Below, piece after piece: positions 27,445-36,892 of a stretch of 57,960 bases of DNA. The notes below the pieces were generated by a model. That model made no database searches, was not told the DNA's origin, and saw nothing but the letters and a program-made list of their open reading frames with translations. The stretch lies in NCBI GenBank assembly GCA_903869365.1, contig CAIPYV010000079.1, positions 1 through 57,960 of the forward strand, in the 5' to 3' direction. Source of the stretch: an uncultured Chlorobiaceae bacterium (GTDB lineage: Bacteria; Bacteroidota; Chlorobiia; Chlorobiales; Chlorobiaceae). Position 1 is the stretch's first letter; each line of letters opens with the position of its first letter. Position numbers and translations under genes: made by a program.

Positions 27445-27501
27445 ATCCTTCTTCTCCGAAATAATGGATTAATAAAACCATCACGACTGAATTCCAATTA
27501 A

Positions 27502-27532
27502 AAAAAAAGCCTCGAATAACGAGGCTTTTTTT
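27502..27532 (-). terminator. Intrinsic terminator after tsf
   Basis: A 13-bp near-palindrome with GC core GCCTCG/CGAGGC, loop AATAA, flanked by an A-run and a T-run, so it works on both strands. On the minus strand it follows the tsf stop directly (the stop at 27533-27535 abuts the stem) and would end or attenuate the rpsB-tsf message before pyrH. Confidence 0.85.
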
Positions 27533-28399
27533 TTACTCTCCTAACTGATAGCGAACAAATTCTATCACATCAACTTTCGCCTGATGCTTCTTTCGGAACT
27601 CATTGAGCACTTCAGATACTTTTATAGTGTTGTCCTTGATAAAGAACTGTTCGGAGAGCACTACTTCCTGGTAATACTTTTCGAGTCTTCCCTGAACAAT
27701 CTTGTCCACAAATTCTTCTTTCTTGCCCTGACTTAGTGCCTGCTGCTTATAAATTTCCGATTCTGATGCAATATAATCCGCAGGAACAGCTGAACGATCA
27801 ACAACTATCGGTGATGCGGCAGCAACCTGCATGGCGAGATCTTTGGCAAGTTCTCTGACAACTTCGGGTTGATCGGCAGCAATGTGAATGATTGCACCAA
27901 GTTGTGCGCCTGGATGAGTATACGCATCAACAAGCCCGTCGGGAGCATCAAAAAACACAAGGCGTTTGAGGTTTATCTTTTCCCCAAGCTTCCCTGTCAT
28001 TGTTTTTATGGCACTATCGACGGTTTCACCACCATAGGCCTCACCGAGTGTAAGGTTTAACAGTGCTTCGGGAGAGGTGACGCGATGTGCAAGGGCAAGG
28101 TCGCCAATAGCACCGGTAAAGCTTGTGAAGACATCACCGCGAGCAACAAAATCGGTCTCACAATTGAGTTCAAGAATAACACCGGCTTTGTGGTCAGCAG
28201 TTATCTTAATGCCGACCATACCTTCCCTGGCCTCTTTGTCAGCTCTTTTTGCCGCGAGCGCTGCACCTTTCTTGCGAAGATAGTCTATAGCCTGCTGCAT
28301 ATCGCCACCTGTTTCATCAAGGGCTTTTTTGCAGTCCATCATACCTACACCTGTTATATCACGAAGACTTTTAACGTCTTTTGCTGAAATCTGGCTCAT
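27533..28399 (-). CDS. tsf: Elongation factor Ts
   Basis: This 288-residue nucleotide exchange factor for EF-Tu opens with a UBA-like N-terminal domain ([21 protein letters not shown]) followed by [21 protein letters not shown]. The core has [17 protein letters not shown], with the TDFV contact to EF-Tu, and the C-terminal coiled region ends with [11 protein letters not shown]. Length is normal. It follows rpsB by 33 bases, the conserved rpsB-tsf pair. Confidence 0.97.
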   Translation of the reverse strand: MSQISAKDVKSLRDITGVGMMDCKKALDETGGDMQQAIDYLRKKGAALAAKRADKEAREGMVGIKITADHKAGVILELNCETDFVARGDVFTSFTGAIGDLALAHRVTSPEALLNLTLGEAYGGETVDSAIKTMTGKLGEKINLKRLVFFDAPDGLVDAYTHPGAQLGAIIHIAADQPEVVRELAKDLAMQVAAASPIVVDRSAVPADYIASESEIYKQQALSQGKKEEFVDKIVQGRLEKYYQEVVLSEQFFIKDNTIKVSEVLNEFRKKHQAKVDVIEFVRYQLGE

Positions 28400-28432
28400 T
28401 GAAAATTCACTCTTATTGATTATAAACGCCGA

Positions 28433-29188
28433 TTATTCGCTGATTTCTTCTTTTCCGCCATCCTCTTCTGCTTCATCAAGGTCGGCAAGTACTTCCTGTT
28501 CGACTTTCAGAGCCCGTGCATTAATGACTGTATCGGCCACAGCTGTAACCATAAGCTTGATAGAGCGGATAGCATCGTCGTTGGCAGGAATGACAAAATC
28601 AACCAGTTCAGGATCACAGTTGGTATCGACCATTGCGATAATTGGAATACCAAGTGAACGGGCTTCCTTGATAGCGATGTGTTCTTTCTTGATGTCAACG
28701 ATGAACAGTGCGGCAGGGAGCCTTGTCATTGTGGCAATACCACCGAGAATCCTCATCAGCTTTTCCTTTTCGCGGGCAAGCATGAGTCGTTCTTTTTTGG
28801 TGATCATGTCAAAGGTGCCATCGGTCGCCATCCTGTCGATAGAGTTCATGCGCCTGATGCTCTGGCGGATGGTCTGGAAATTGGTAAGCATACCTCCGAG
28901 CCAGCGTTCGCAGACGTAAGGCATGCCTGCACGTTCTGCTTCTTCTGAAATAATGTGTTTCGCCTGTTTTTTGGTACCGACAAACATGATTTCTCTGCCG
29001 GTCTGTGCAATTGCTTCAAGTGCTTTAAGCGCTTCATCGGCAAGCACGACGGTTTTCTGCAGATCAATAATGTGAACACCGTTCTTTTCCATGAAAATGT
29101 ACGGCTTCATTTTCGGACACCAGCGGCGTGCAAGGTGACCGAAGTGGACTCCTGCGCGGAGCATCTCTTCGAGCTGAAAATGGGACAT
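28433..29188 (-). CDS. rpsB: 30S ribosomal protein S2
   Basis: This 251-residue protein has the S2 signatures [47 protein letters not shown] and the C-terminal [15 protein letters not shown]. The C-terminal ~25 residues are acidic. It sits upstream of tsf and downstream of rpsI. The 166-bp leader has a GC-rich hairpin (29243-29261) that may be relevant to S2 autoregulation, known in other bacteria. Confidence 0.97.
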   Translation of the reverse strand: MSHFQLEEMLRAGVHFGHLARRWCPKMKPYIFMEKNGVHIIDLQKTVVLADEALKALEAIAQTGREIMFVGTKKQAKHIISEEAERAGMPYVCERWLGGMLTNFQTIRQSIRRMNSIDRMATDGTFDMITKKERLMLAREKEKLMRILGGIATMTRLPAALFIVDIKKEHIAIKEARSLGIPIIAMVDTNCDPELVDFVIPANDDAIRSIKLMVTAVADTVINARALKVEQEVLADLDEAEEDGGKEEISE

Positions 29189-29242
29189 AATTGCCTTCCT
29201 GTTGTTTTAGTTGTTCCTCTACCATGTCGTTACTGACCGGTA

Positions 29243-29261
29243 TCCGGCGCAGGGCGCCGGA
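29243..29261 (-). promoter_or_regulatory. GC-rich hairpin in the rpsB leader
   Basis: TCCGGCGC (29243-29250) and GCGCCGGA (29254-29261) form a perfect 8-bp stem with a 3-base loop, 55 bases upstream of the rpsB start. There is no T-run. It could be an rpsI terminator lacking a tail, an attenuator, or part of the S2-binding leader; the sequence alone does not decide. Confidence 0.4.
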
Positions 29262-29354
29262 CACTTCCGGAAAGCTTCATCTGAACAGAGATCAGATTGA
29301 CTATGATATGCGAAGTTGTGTTCTGAAAATACAAATGCAATGAGATAATACGGA

Positions 29355-29750
29355 TTAACGCTTGGAGAACTGGAAACGTTTACGGGCTTTTTTGCGTCCG
29401 AATTTTTTCCGCTCAACCATACGGGGATCTCTGGTCAGAAGCTTCTCTGTTTTCAGGATTGCGCGAGCAGCTTCGTCAAACTCAGTTAATGCGCGGGCAA
29501 TTGCAAGACTGACTGCGCCGGACTGACCACTGACACCGCCACCATGAACATTGATTTTGATATCAAACTGTTCTGATTTTTCGGTAATCGCAAGGGGTCT
29601 GAGAGCCTGCTGACGCTTGAATTCATCCTTGAAATACTCTTCTACCGGCAACTTATTGATAATAATCCGGCCTTTTCCCGGAGTCACAATCGCTCGAGCC
29701 ACCGAGGTTTTACGGCGACCTACTGTATCGATAACCTCTTTCATTCCCAA
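29355..29750 (-). CDS. rpsI: 30S ribosomal protein S9
   Basis: This 131-residue protein is typical S9: [20 protein letters not shown] at the start, [21 protein letters not shown] in the middle, and the basic C-terminus [20 protein letters not shown] whose last Lys-Arg reaches the P-site tRNA. It follows rplM by 11 bases, the universal L13-S9 operon. An ATG two codons in is an alternative start. Confidence 0.97.
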   Translation of the reverse strand: MGMKEVIDTVGRRKTSVARAIVTPGKGRIIINKLPVEEYFKDEFKRQQALRPLAITEKSEQFDIKINVHGGGVSGQSGAVSLAIARALTEFDEAARAILKTEKLLTRDPRMVERKKFGRKKARKRFQFSKR

Positions 29751-29761
29751 TTCTTTATTGT

Positions 29762-30211
29762 TTAGTTGACTTTCATTTCAGCAGGAGACTGCGACGCATG
29801 AGGATGCTCTGAACCTGAATAAACCTTGAGTTTTCTGAACAGCTGACGACCGAGATTGTTGTGCGGCAACATTCCCCATACTGCATTTTCAATAACCCTT
29901 TCAGGTCTTTTCTTCAGAAGATCCTTGACGTGATCAATTTTAACGCCACCAGGATAATGAGAGTGAGAAAAGTAGCTTTTCTGTTCTTCTTTTTTACCGC
30001 TCAAGGCGACTTTTTCGGCATTGGTGACCACAATAAAATCACCGGTATCGATGTGCGGAGTAAACTGCGGTTTATGTTTGCCTCTGAGAACTTTTGCAAT
30101 CTCTGAAGCCATTCTGCCCAAGACCTGACCATCGGCATCGATGACATACCACTTGCGATCAACTTCTGCTGGCTTTGCCGAATATGTTTTGAAACTTATC
30201 GTCTTGCTCAT
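29762..30211 (-). CDS. rplM: 50S ribosomal protein L13
   Basis: This 149-residue protein has the L13 signatures [38 protein letters not shown], and [20 protein letters not shown]. It is the first gene of the minus-strand ribosomal run, divergent from der across 154 bp that should hold both promoters. A TATAAT word lies on the minus strand about 70-80 bases upstream, but without a good -35 partner. Confidence 0.97.
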   Translation of the reverse strand: MSKTISFKTYSAKPAEVDRKWYVIDADGQVLGRMASEIAKVLRGKHKPQFTPHIDTGDFIVVTNAEKVALSGKKEEQKSYFSHSHYPGGVKIDHVKDLLKKRPERVIENAVWGMLPHNNLGRQLFRKLKVYSGSEHPHASQSPAEMKVN

Positions 30212-30365
30212 GCTCTTACTATAGAATTAACTGGACTTTTGCGGAAAAATAAAGTTCATCAATGTAAATTATTCCACTTAATTCTACAAATTATACCTTA
30301 TATCTAATCTGGAATTCCAGGAGGGTTAGGATCTACTTTTTTTTACCAAGACTGTCTTTGTTCTT

Positions 30366-31679
30366 ATGAAGCCTTTAATTGCTTTGGTTGGCCGGCCAAA
30401 CGTCGGCAAATCCACCTTATTCAACAGAATCCTGCGCCAGAAAAGCGCCATAGTGGACAGCACTCCGGGTGTCACAAGAGATCGACATATCTCAGAGGGC
30501 GAGTGGCAGGGTAAACAGTTCCTGTTGATGGACACCGGTGGTTACAACGCCGATGCCGATGTCATCAGTATGGCTATGCTTGAGCAGACGCTGATGGCCA
30601 TCCGTGAAGCTGATATTGTTATTTTTCTGACCGATGCCCGTGCCGGACTTTCCTATGAAGACCTTGAACTTGCAAGACTGCTGCAACGGACATTCCAGCA
30701 TAAACAACTTTTTTTTGCGGTCAACAAGGTTGAAACCCCGCAACTTACCCTTGACGCTGAGTCATTTATCAGCACTGGATTCACAAAGCCCTATTTCATT
30801 TCGGCCAAAGATGGCTCCGGTGTGGCCGACATGCTTGATGACATTCTTGATGCGTTGCCTTCGCTTGAAAAAAGTATTGGCGAAGAAGATCCTGCCATCA
30901 AGCTTGCTGTGGTCGGAAGGCCAAATGTGGGGAAATCGAGTTTTGTGAATGCCCTGCTCGGTTCAAACCGTCTGATTGTATCGAATATCCCGGGTACGAC
31001 ACGAGATGCCATTGACAGCCGTTTTATCCGCAAGCAGCAGGAGTTTACGTTGATTGATACGGCCGGATTGCGAAAACGAACAAAAATTGATGCCGGTATA
31101 GAGTATTACAGTTCGCTGAGAACAGAAAAAGCTATTGAACGATGCGAAGTTGCGCTTGTGATGCTTGATGCAGAACCGGGCATTGAAAAGCAGGATATGA
31201 GAATTATCAATATGGCGGTTGAGCGGAAAAAAGGGGCACTGCTGCTCATCAACAAATGGGACCTGATCGAAAAGGATTCTAAAACAAGCAAAATTTATGA
31301 AGAGAACCTGCGATTAAACATGGGAAACCTCTCATACGTACCAGTGCTCTTTATTTCAGCACTGACGAAAAAAAATCTCTATCGGGCAATTGATACTGCC
31401 CAGGAGATCAGCCGCAACCGTTCGCGTAAAATCACGACGAGCGTGCTCAACAAATTTCTTGAGGAAGCGCTGTCACAAACACATGTTTCAACAAAATCGG
31501 GTAAGGAGCTGAAAATCAAGTACATGACGCAGATCAATGCTGCATGGCCGGTATTTGCTTTTTTCTGCAATGACCCTCTGCTGGTGCAGAATAATTTCAG
31601 AAAGTTTCTTGAAAATAAGCTGCGCGAACATTTCAGTCTGGACGGCGTTCCCATTTCGATGCGTTTTCTGCAGAAATAG
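30366..31679 (+). CDS. der: Ribosome assembly GTPase Der (EngA)
   Basis: This 437-residue protein has two tandem GTPase domains, G1 motifs [12 protein letters not shown] (residues 8-19) and [12 protein letters not shown] (~183), each with DTPG/DTAG-type G3 ([17 protein letters not shown]) and NKxE/NKWD G4 motifs, followed by a KH-like C-terminal domain. It is essential for maturation of the large ribosomal subunit. It stands as the first of a plus-strand run with mrp and nfu. Confidence 0.97.
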   Translation: MKPLIALVGRPNVGKSTLFNRILRQKSAIVDSTPGVTRDRHISEGEWQGKQFLLMDTGGYNADADVISMAMLEQTLMAIREADIVIFLTDARAGLSYEDLELARLLQRTFQHKQLFFAVNKVETPQLTLDAESFISTGFTKPYFISAKDGSGVADMLDDILDALPSLEKSIGEEDPAIKLAVVGRPNVGKSSFVNALLGSNRLIVSNIPGTTRDAIDSRFIRKQQEFTLIDTAGLRKRTKIDAGIEYYSSLRTEKAIERCEVALVMLDAEPGIEKQDMRIINMAVERKKGALLLINKWDLIEKDSKTSKIYEENLRLNMGNLSYVPVLFISALTKKNLYRAIDTAQEISRNRSRKITTSVLNKFLEEALSQTHVSTKSGKELKIKYMTQINAAWPVFAFFCNDPLLVQNNFRKFLENKLREHFSLDGVPISMRFLQK

Positions 31680-31737
31680 AGAGTGTCATCGAAAGAAAGC
31701 GCCTTTTTTTAAAGCAACATCAACTTAATGAAATCGT

Positions 31738-32820
31738 ATGTCGACAGTCACTGAAGCGCAAATCATAGAAGCGCTGAGCACCGTTCAGGATCCTGACCTC
31801 AAAAAAGATCTTGTCACCCTCGCCATGGTAGAGGATATTGTTGTTGATACCGAGAACAATGTATCGTTCAGTGTGGTCCTTACTACTCCTGCCTGCCCTT
31901 TGAAAGAGCAGATTAAACAGTCCTGTATTGATGCCATCAGAACCCGTGTGCCTGATGCCGCGGCTATTGAGGTGAACATGACTGCAAAAACAACCTCATC
32001 CTGCGGTCATCATCACTGCAATCATGAGCGTCCGTTGAAAGAGGTGAAAAACATTATTGCTGTAGCCTCAGGAAAGGGTGGTGTGGGAAAATCTACCTTT
32101 GCAGTAAACCTTGCCGTCGCTCTTGCCAAAACAGGGGCAAAAGTTGGGCTGATTGATGCTGACCTTTATGGCCCGAGCATTCCAACCATGTTCGGGATGC
32201 AGAATGCAAAACCGGAAATGGCGGACAAAAATATTGTTCCTCTTGAGAAGTACGGCGTGAAGCTCATGTCGATCGGTTTTCTGATCGAAAGTGAAACCGC
32301 GCTTATCTGGCGTGGCCCCATGGCTTCGAGTGCCATCAAACAGTTTATCAGTGAGGTGGATTGGAAAGAACTCGATTACCTGATTTTTGACTTTCCGCCG
32401 GGTACGGGTGATATTCAGATCACCATTGCTCAGACCATTCCGTTAAGCGGTGCGGTTATCGTTACGACACCGCAAGATGTTGCCCTCGCTGATGTATCGA
32501 AAGCGGTGAGCATGTTCCGCAAACTCAATGTCCCTGTTCTCGGTCTGGTGGAAAATATGAGCTATTACGAACTTCCGGACGGAACCAAAGACTTTATTTT
32601 CGGGCACCATGGCGGAGAAATATTTGCAAGAACCCAGGGTATTCCGTTTCTCGGCGAAATTCCGATCGACAGGGCTGTGCGTGAAGGAGGTGACAGTGGA
32701 ACTCCTTATGTTCTTGGCCATCCTGATTCTGCAACATCGAACGCGATCATTCGTGCATCAAAGGAGGTTGCCCGCAGGGTTTCCATAACAAATGCGGAAT
32801 ACTCAGAAGAACATTCATAA
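31738..32820 (+). CDS. mrp: Mrp/NBP35-type iron-sulfur carrier ATPase
   Basis: The protein is 360 residues. The N-terminal ~80 residues are a MIP18/DUF59 domain (ALSTVQDPDLKKDLVTLAMV, TTPACPLKEQI). Then comes a deviant Walker A SGKGGVGKSTFAVNLA (~111) and the P-loop ATPase core with LIDADLYGPSIPTMFG and FDFPPGTGDIQ. The usual CxxC that bridges a cluster, expected just after VENMSYY, is absent (ELPDGTKDFIFGHHGG instead). A Cys/His stretch SSCGHHHCNHE lies in the linker. It probably delivers or helps form Fe-S clusters; nfu follows 94 bases later. Confidence 0.92.
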   Translation: MSTVTEAQIIEALSTVQDPDLKKDLVTLAMVEDIVVDTENNVSFSVVLTTPACPLKEQIKQSCIDAIRTRVPDAAAIEVNMTAKTTSSCGHHHCNHERPLKEVKNIIAVASGKGGVGKSTFAVNLAVALAKTGAKVGLIDADLYGPSIPTMFGMQNAKPEMADKNIVPLEKYGVKLMSIGFLIESETALIWRGPMASSAIKQFISEVDWKELDYLIFDFPPGTGDIQITIAQTIPLSGAVIVTTPQDVALADVSKAVSMFRKLNVPVLGLVENMSYYELPDGTKDFIFGHHGGEIFARTQGIPFLGEIPIDRAVREGGDSGTPYVLGHPDSATSNAIIRASKEVARRVSITNAEYSEEHS

Positions 32821-32914
32821 CTTTGATATTGTTTTTTTGCACAAGAGGTTTAATATTAGCTCTATCGGTAACGAAGCAAACATCATTTTCAATCATTGAA
32901 AAACCAATTATACC

Positions 32915-33172
32915 ATGAGCAGCAAGGATTATCTTCCAAATAGCGATGCGCTTTACGACAGGGTTATTGCCTCACTTGAAACTGTACGCCCTTATCTGCA
33001 GGTTGACGGGGGAGACTGTCAGCTTGTGGGCATTTCAAAGGATTTTGTTGTTGATGTCAAGCTGCTTGGTGCATGCGGATCGTGCCCGATGAGCACTCTT
33101 ACGCTGCGTGCAGGAGTTGAACAGGCTATTAAAAAAGCAAATCCGGAAATTGTCCGCGTCGAGTCGGTTTAA
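32915..33172 (+). CDS. nfu: NifU C-terminal-domain Fe-S scaffold (Nfu)
   Basis: This 85-residue single-domain Nfu protein has VRPYLQVDGGDCQLVGI and the cluster-binding CxxC in LLGACGSCPMSTLTLR (Cys ~54 and 57). Such proteins hold a [4Fe-4S] cluster between two monomers and pass it to apo-enzymes. It lies right after mrp, a natural functional pair, and is convergent with ftsK with a 9-base gap. Confidence 0.93.
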   Translation: MSSKDYLPNSDALYDRVIASLETVRPYLQVDGGDCQLVGISKDFVVDVKLLGACGSCPMSTLTLRAGVEQAIKKANPEIVRVESV

Positions 33173-33181
33173 AGCCCTCCT

Positions 33182-35560
33182 TCAGTCAAGATTGTTCAAT
33201 AACAGCTCCAGGGAGTCCTCATTGTCGATGAGGACTTCCCTTGCTCTGCTTCCGTCAGCTTCACTGACAATTCCGTTGATTTCGAGCTGATCCATAACCC
33301 TTCCGGCACGGCTGAATCCGAGACGCAAACGTCTCTGCAACATCGAAACACTGGCCTGCTGATGAAGCACGACGAGCCGGGCTGCATCATTAAACATTTC
33401 GTCACGATCGTCTCTGTCCTGATTTCCCGATGATTGAAGCCCATTGCCTTTCTGCTGATCCGGAACCGGCAGCACATACATATTTTTCAGAGCATGCTGT
33501 GAGCCGATAAAGGAGGTAATCTCTTCAACCTCTCCGGAAGAGACATAGGGACCCTGAAGACGCATCGCTTTCGGCTGGTCGGAAGGCTGATAGAGCATAT
33601 CACCGCTGCCGAGAAGCTGTTCAGCTCCGTAACCGTCAAGAATGGTGCGTGAGTCCACACCGCTTGCCACCTGGAAAGCAACTCGTGCGGGAAAGTTGGC
33701 TTTGATAATGCCAGTGATGACATTCACCGAGGGGCGCTGGGTCGCTACAATCAGATGAATTCCGACAGCTCTGGCAAGCTGGGCAATCCTGGTGATAGGC
33801 TCTTCAACTTCACGCCTGGCGGTAATCATGAGATCGGCAAGTTCATCAATAACCACAACGATGTAGGGCAGGGCCTCATGAGGAAAACGACGGTTGTGAT
33901 CCTTGATATTGCGGACTTCGGCTTTTTCAAGGGCTTCATAACGGGTCTCCATCTCTTTTACCACGCACTTCAGCGCATAGACAGCTTTCTGGGGATCGGT
34001 AATGATCTGCTCGTCAATACCGGGAAAACGCACCAGAAAATGGTTTTTAAGGTGCTGATACTGAAAAAGCTCGACCCGTTTAGGATCAATCAGCACAAAC
34101 TTGACTTTGTCAGGACTGCAGGCATAGAGCAGACTGGATATGATAACATTGATACACACCGACTTTCCCGCTCCTGTTGCACCGGCAATAAGCAAGTGCG
34201 GCATTGCAGCCAGATCTGCAATATAGACTTCGTTCGCTATCGTTTTCCCGAGAACGATCGGCAGCATCATGGTGCTGTTTTTGAATTTTTCAACCTGCAG
34301 GACTGAACGCAGCCATACCGTTTTGGGCTTTGCATTAGGAATTTCAACTCCGACAGCGTTCTTTCCTGGAATAGGAGCAATAATCCGGATTCCTCTTGCC
34401 GACAGCGCCATGGCAAGGTCATTTTCGAGAGATTTGACTCGACTGACCTTGACATCCGGTGCAAGCTCAAATTCAAACAGCGTCACTCGTGGACCGACAG
34501 TGGTGGCAATCCTGTCTACCTCTATATTGAATATTTTGAGTTTTTCAAGCAGTTTCCTTTTGCTGTCCGACAGATGCTGCTCATCTATGCAGTCATCATC
34601 ATCGGGAACTTTGTCCAGTATGTCGATTGATGGGAACCTGTAATCCTCCTTGTCCTTGGTCTGGACTTTCAGTCGGCGCTCATCAAGATCAGCCTCTTTT
34701 TCTCGAATGGCATGATGAATGATCATTTCAGGTTCACCAGGCGCTTTCGGCTGCTGTTTCGGTTCGGAGATCAAAAGGACAACAGGTTCCGGCAAAAGCG
34801 GCTTTGCAAATTCCAATGGAGGCTCTTTGGGCCTCACCTCTTTATGTTCTTCCTTACGTTCCTTAATCCGCCGTTTTTTTTCCTCATTCAGTTTCTGTTT
34901 TTCCTCTTTTTTTTTAACTCTCTCTTCGAGCCATGCCTTCATAACGGTAAGCGGCTTCATAACCATATTCTTTACCGTCATCACCATCCACCTGAAATCG
35001 GACAACATGCCCCGTCCCATATAAATGGTCAAGACCACAGCAAGAACCCCAAGAAGAACCCATGCACCGGCTTCACCGACAACCTTCAGCTTTTCTGCAA
35101 GCATTCTTCCGATCGTCCCGGCCATAGTATCACTGAACGGGGCCGCAGTGAGGCCAAACATGGATGCGACATCAACTGAAACCGTCGCGCTGTAAAGAAA
35201 AAATTTCAGGGCGGGTTTGAGACTTTTTGCTCGAAAAAGCGACCAGCCCCAGAAAAACACGGCGGTGAATGGAAGAAGAATCGGATATCCGTAAGTCCTT
35301 ATAAAAAAGGAGGAAAGCTTAACCCCTAAAGGTCCGAAAGGATTATGAACCGATTCGGCAGCATCTCTGGCTGCCTTGCTGAAAATATCGTGCCAGGCAA
35401 GAGTCGAAAAAATCGCTTCATCGTCGGGATGAAAACACAAGAGAAAGCTGATCAAAAAAAACGAAACGAGCATGAATACGATGCCTGACAACTCTCTCTT
35501 CAGCGACTCTCTGTCATGAGTCTTGCCTTTTGATCCTTTATTCTCTTTTTTCATTTTCAC
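33182..35560 (-). CDS. ftsK: DNA translocase FtsK/SpoIIIE
   Basis: The protein is 792 residues. Four N-terminal membrane segments (~28-45, 90-112, 118-138, 158-176) are followed by a charged Lys/Glu-rich linker (~200-310). The motor domain has Walker A AGATGAGKSVCIN (~465), the DPKRVELFQYQ block and Walker B YIVVVIDELADLM. The C-terminal gamma winged helix (LVVLHQQASVSMLQRRLRLG) recognises KOPS-type sequences. It coordinates chromosome segregation with division at the septum. gcvT lies upstream on the same strand. Confidence 0.96.
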   Translation of the reverse strand: MKMKKENKGSKGKTHDRESLKRELSGIVFMLVSFFLISFLLCFHPDDEAIFSTLAWHDIFSKAARDAAESVHNPFGPLGVKLSSFFIRTYGYPILLPFTAVFFWGWSLFRAKSLKPALKFFLYSATVSVDVASMFGLTAAPFSDTMAGTIGRMLAEKLKVVGEAGAWVLLGVLAVVLTIYMGRGMLSDFRWMVMTVKNMVMKPLTVMKAWLEERVKKKEEKQKLNEEKKRRIKERKEEHKEVRPKEPPLEFAKPLLPEPVVLLISEPKQQPKAPGEPEMIIHHAIREKEADLDERRLKVQTKDKEDYRFPSIDILDKVPDDDDCIDEQHLSDSKRKLLEKLKIFNIEVDRIATTVGPRVTLFEFELAPDVKVSRVKSLENDLAMALSARGIRIIAPIPGKNAVGVEIPNAKPKTVWLRSVLQVEKFKNSTMMLPIVLGKTIANEVYIADLAAMPHLLIAGATGAGKSVCINVIISSLLYACSPDKVKFVLIDPKRVELFQYQHLKNHFLVRFPGIDEQIITDPQKAVYALKCVVKEMETRYEALEKAEVRNIKDHNRRFPHEALPYIVVVIDELADLMITARREVEEPITRIAQLARAVGIHLIVATQRPSVNVITGIIKANFPARVAFQVASGVDSRTILDGYGAEQLLGSGDMLYQPSDQPKAMRLQGPYVSSGEVEEITSFIGSQHALKNMYVLPVPDQQKGNGLQSSGNQDRDDRDEMFNDAARLVVLHQQASVSMLQRRLRLGFSRAGRVMDQLEINGIVSEADGSRAREVLIDNEDSLELLLNNLD

Positions 35561-35592
35561 TTGTGCAATCGCTCCTTGATACCTTATTAGCG

Positions 35593-36690
35593 TCAGCCGA
35601 AAGATGTTGCAACAAAAGGCAGAGTCCTGATCACACCGCTATGGAACGTGCCGCGAACCTCAACCAGAATGGCAGTTCCGGGTTTGATATATTCGCGCAC
35701 GATATTGCAGGTACCTATAGGTTCCTGAAGTGTCGGGGAAAGAGTACCGCTGCACACCCACCCAATCTCCTGATGGTCGGTATTGTATACCTTGAAACCT
35801 TGACGGGGAAGAGCACGGCCATCAAGACTGAAGCCTGCCACTCCTCGCTTCAAATTGAGTTCAACCTGCTCACATGCTTCTTTACCTATAAAGCGTCCTT
35901 TTTTCATTTTTACCACCCATGACAGTCTGGCTTCAAGCGGATTTGTGTCCTCATCAATCTCATGCCCATAGAGTGAGTACCCCTTCTCAAGACGAAGGGT
36001 GTCTCGCGCACCAAGTCCGACAGGCTTAATACCATACTCTTTGCCCGCTTCAATGAGGGCTTCCCATAAAGGCAAGGCGATATCGTCCGGTAAACATATT
36101 TCCACACCTTTTTCGCCTGTATAGCCGGTTCGAGCTATGATCAGTTCTGAGCCCTGAAAAGAAGCGTTACAGAACTGAAATGAACCAAGCATTTCAGGAT
36201 CAAGAGAGGGAAAAACGGTTTTGAGAATATCCAGAGCATTGGGCCCCTGAAGTGCTATCAATGAAAGCCGATCGGTATGATCTTCAAGTTCAACTCCTTC
36301 AAAAGCTGCGATATGCTGCTGCATCCATGCGAAATCTTTTGGAGCATTGCTTGCATTGACTATAAGAAAATAGGTGTCTCGATCAATGCGATAGATAATA
36401 AGATCATCAACGATGCCACCATGGGGATAGAGCATGAGGTTGTACTGAGCATAACCCTCTTCCAATTTTTCAAGGTCGTTCGTTGTAAGGTACTGCAGAA
36501 AATCTTTGGCGCGAGCGCCTTTAACATAAAAGTTTCCCATGTGAGAAACATCAAACAGCCCTGCTGCATTTCTGACAGCCTTATGCTCGGCTATAATGCC
36601 TGAATACTGAACAGGCATAAGATAGCCGCCAAAATCGATAATTTTTGCTCCAGCCTGTTGATGCCAGGAGAACAATGCTGTTTTTTTCAT
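35593..36690 (-). CDS. gcvT: Glycine cleavage system aminomethyltransferase (T protein)
   Basis: This 365-residue protein has an N-terminal AKIIDFGGYLMPVQYSGII, then GLFDVSHMGNFYVKG and the folate-binding QYNLMLYPHGGIVDDLIIYR; ARTGYTGEKGVEICL and GLGARDTLRLEKGYSLYGHE follow. It transfers the methylene from aminomethyl-lipoyl H protein to tetrahydrofolate. The P and H subunits are not in this window. It lies 32 bases upstream of ftsK on the same strand, and a 202-bp AT-rich gap separates it from the Rel/SpoT gene, in which I see no gene. Confidence 0.96.
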   Translation of the reverse strand: MKKTALFSWHQQAGAKIIDFGGYLMPVQYSGIIAEHKAVRNAAGLFDVSHMGNFYVKGARAKDFLQYLTTNDLEKLEEGYAQYNLMLYPHGGIVDDLIIYRIDRDTYFLIVNASNAPKDFAWMQQHIAAFEGVELEDHTDRLSLIALQGPNALDILKTVFPSLDPEMLGSFQFCNASFQGSELIIARTGYTGEKGVEICLPDDIALPLWEALIEAGKEYGIKPVGLGARDTLRLEKGYSLYGHEIDEDTNPLEARLSWVVKMKKGRFIGKEACEQVELNLKRGVAGFSLDGRALPRQGFKVYNTDHQEIGWVCSGTLSPTLQEPIGTCNIVREYIKPGTAILVEVRGTFHSGVIRTLPFVATSFG

Positions 36691-36892
36691 AACTACTCTC
36701 TACTAAATTAATTGAGCGATGCTACAACTGACTGTAAAAAAACATTTAAACAGAATAATCAAAACGTTTCAGTCATATACCCCACCTGCTGGCTGATAAA
36801 AACCGATATATAAATACTGATTCCTTACATAACAAGGTGTAAACCCATTTTTTACTCTGCCGGCCTATGGTTGTATAATGAGCTTATAGCCT

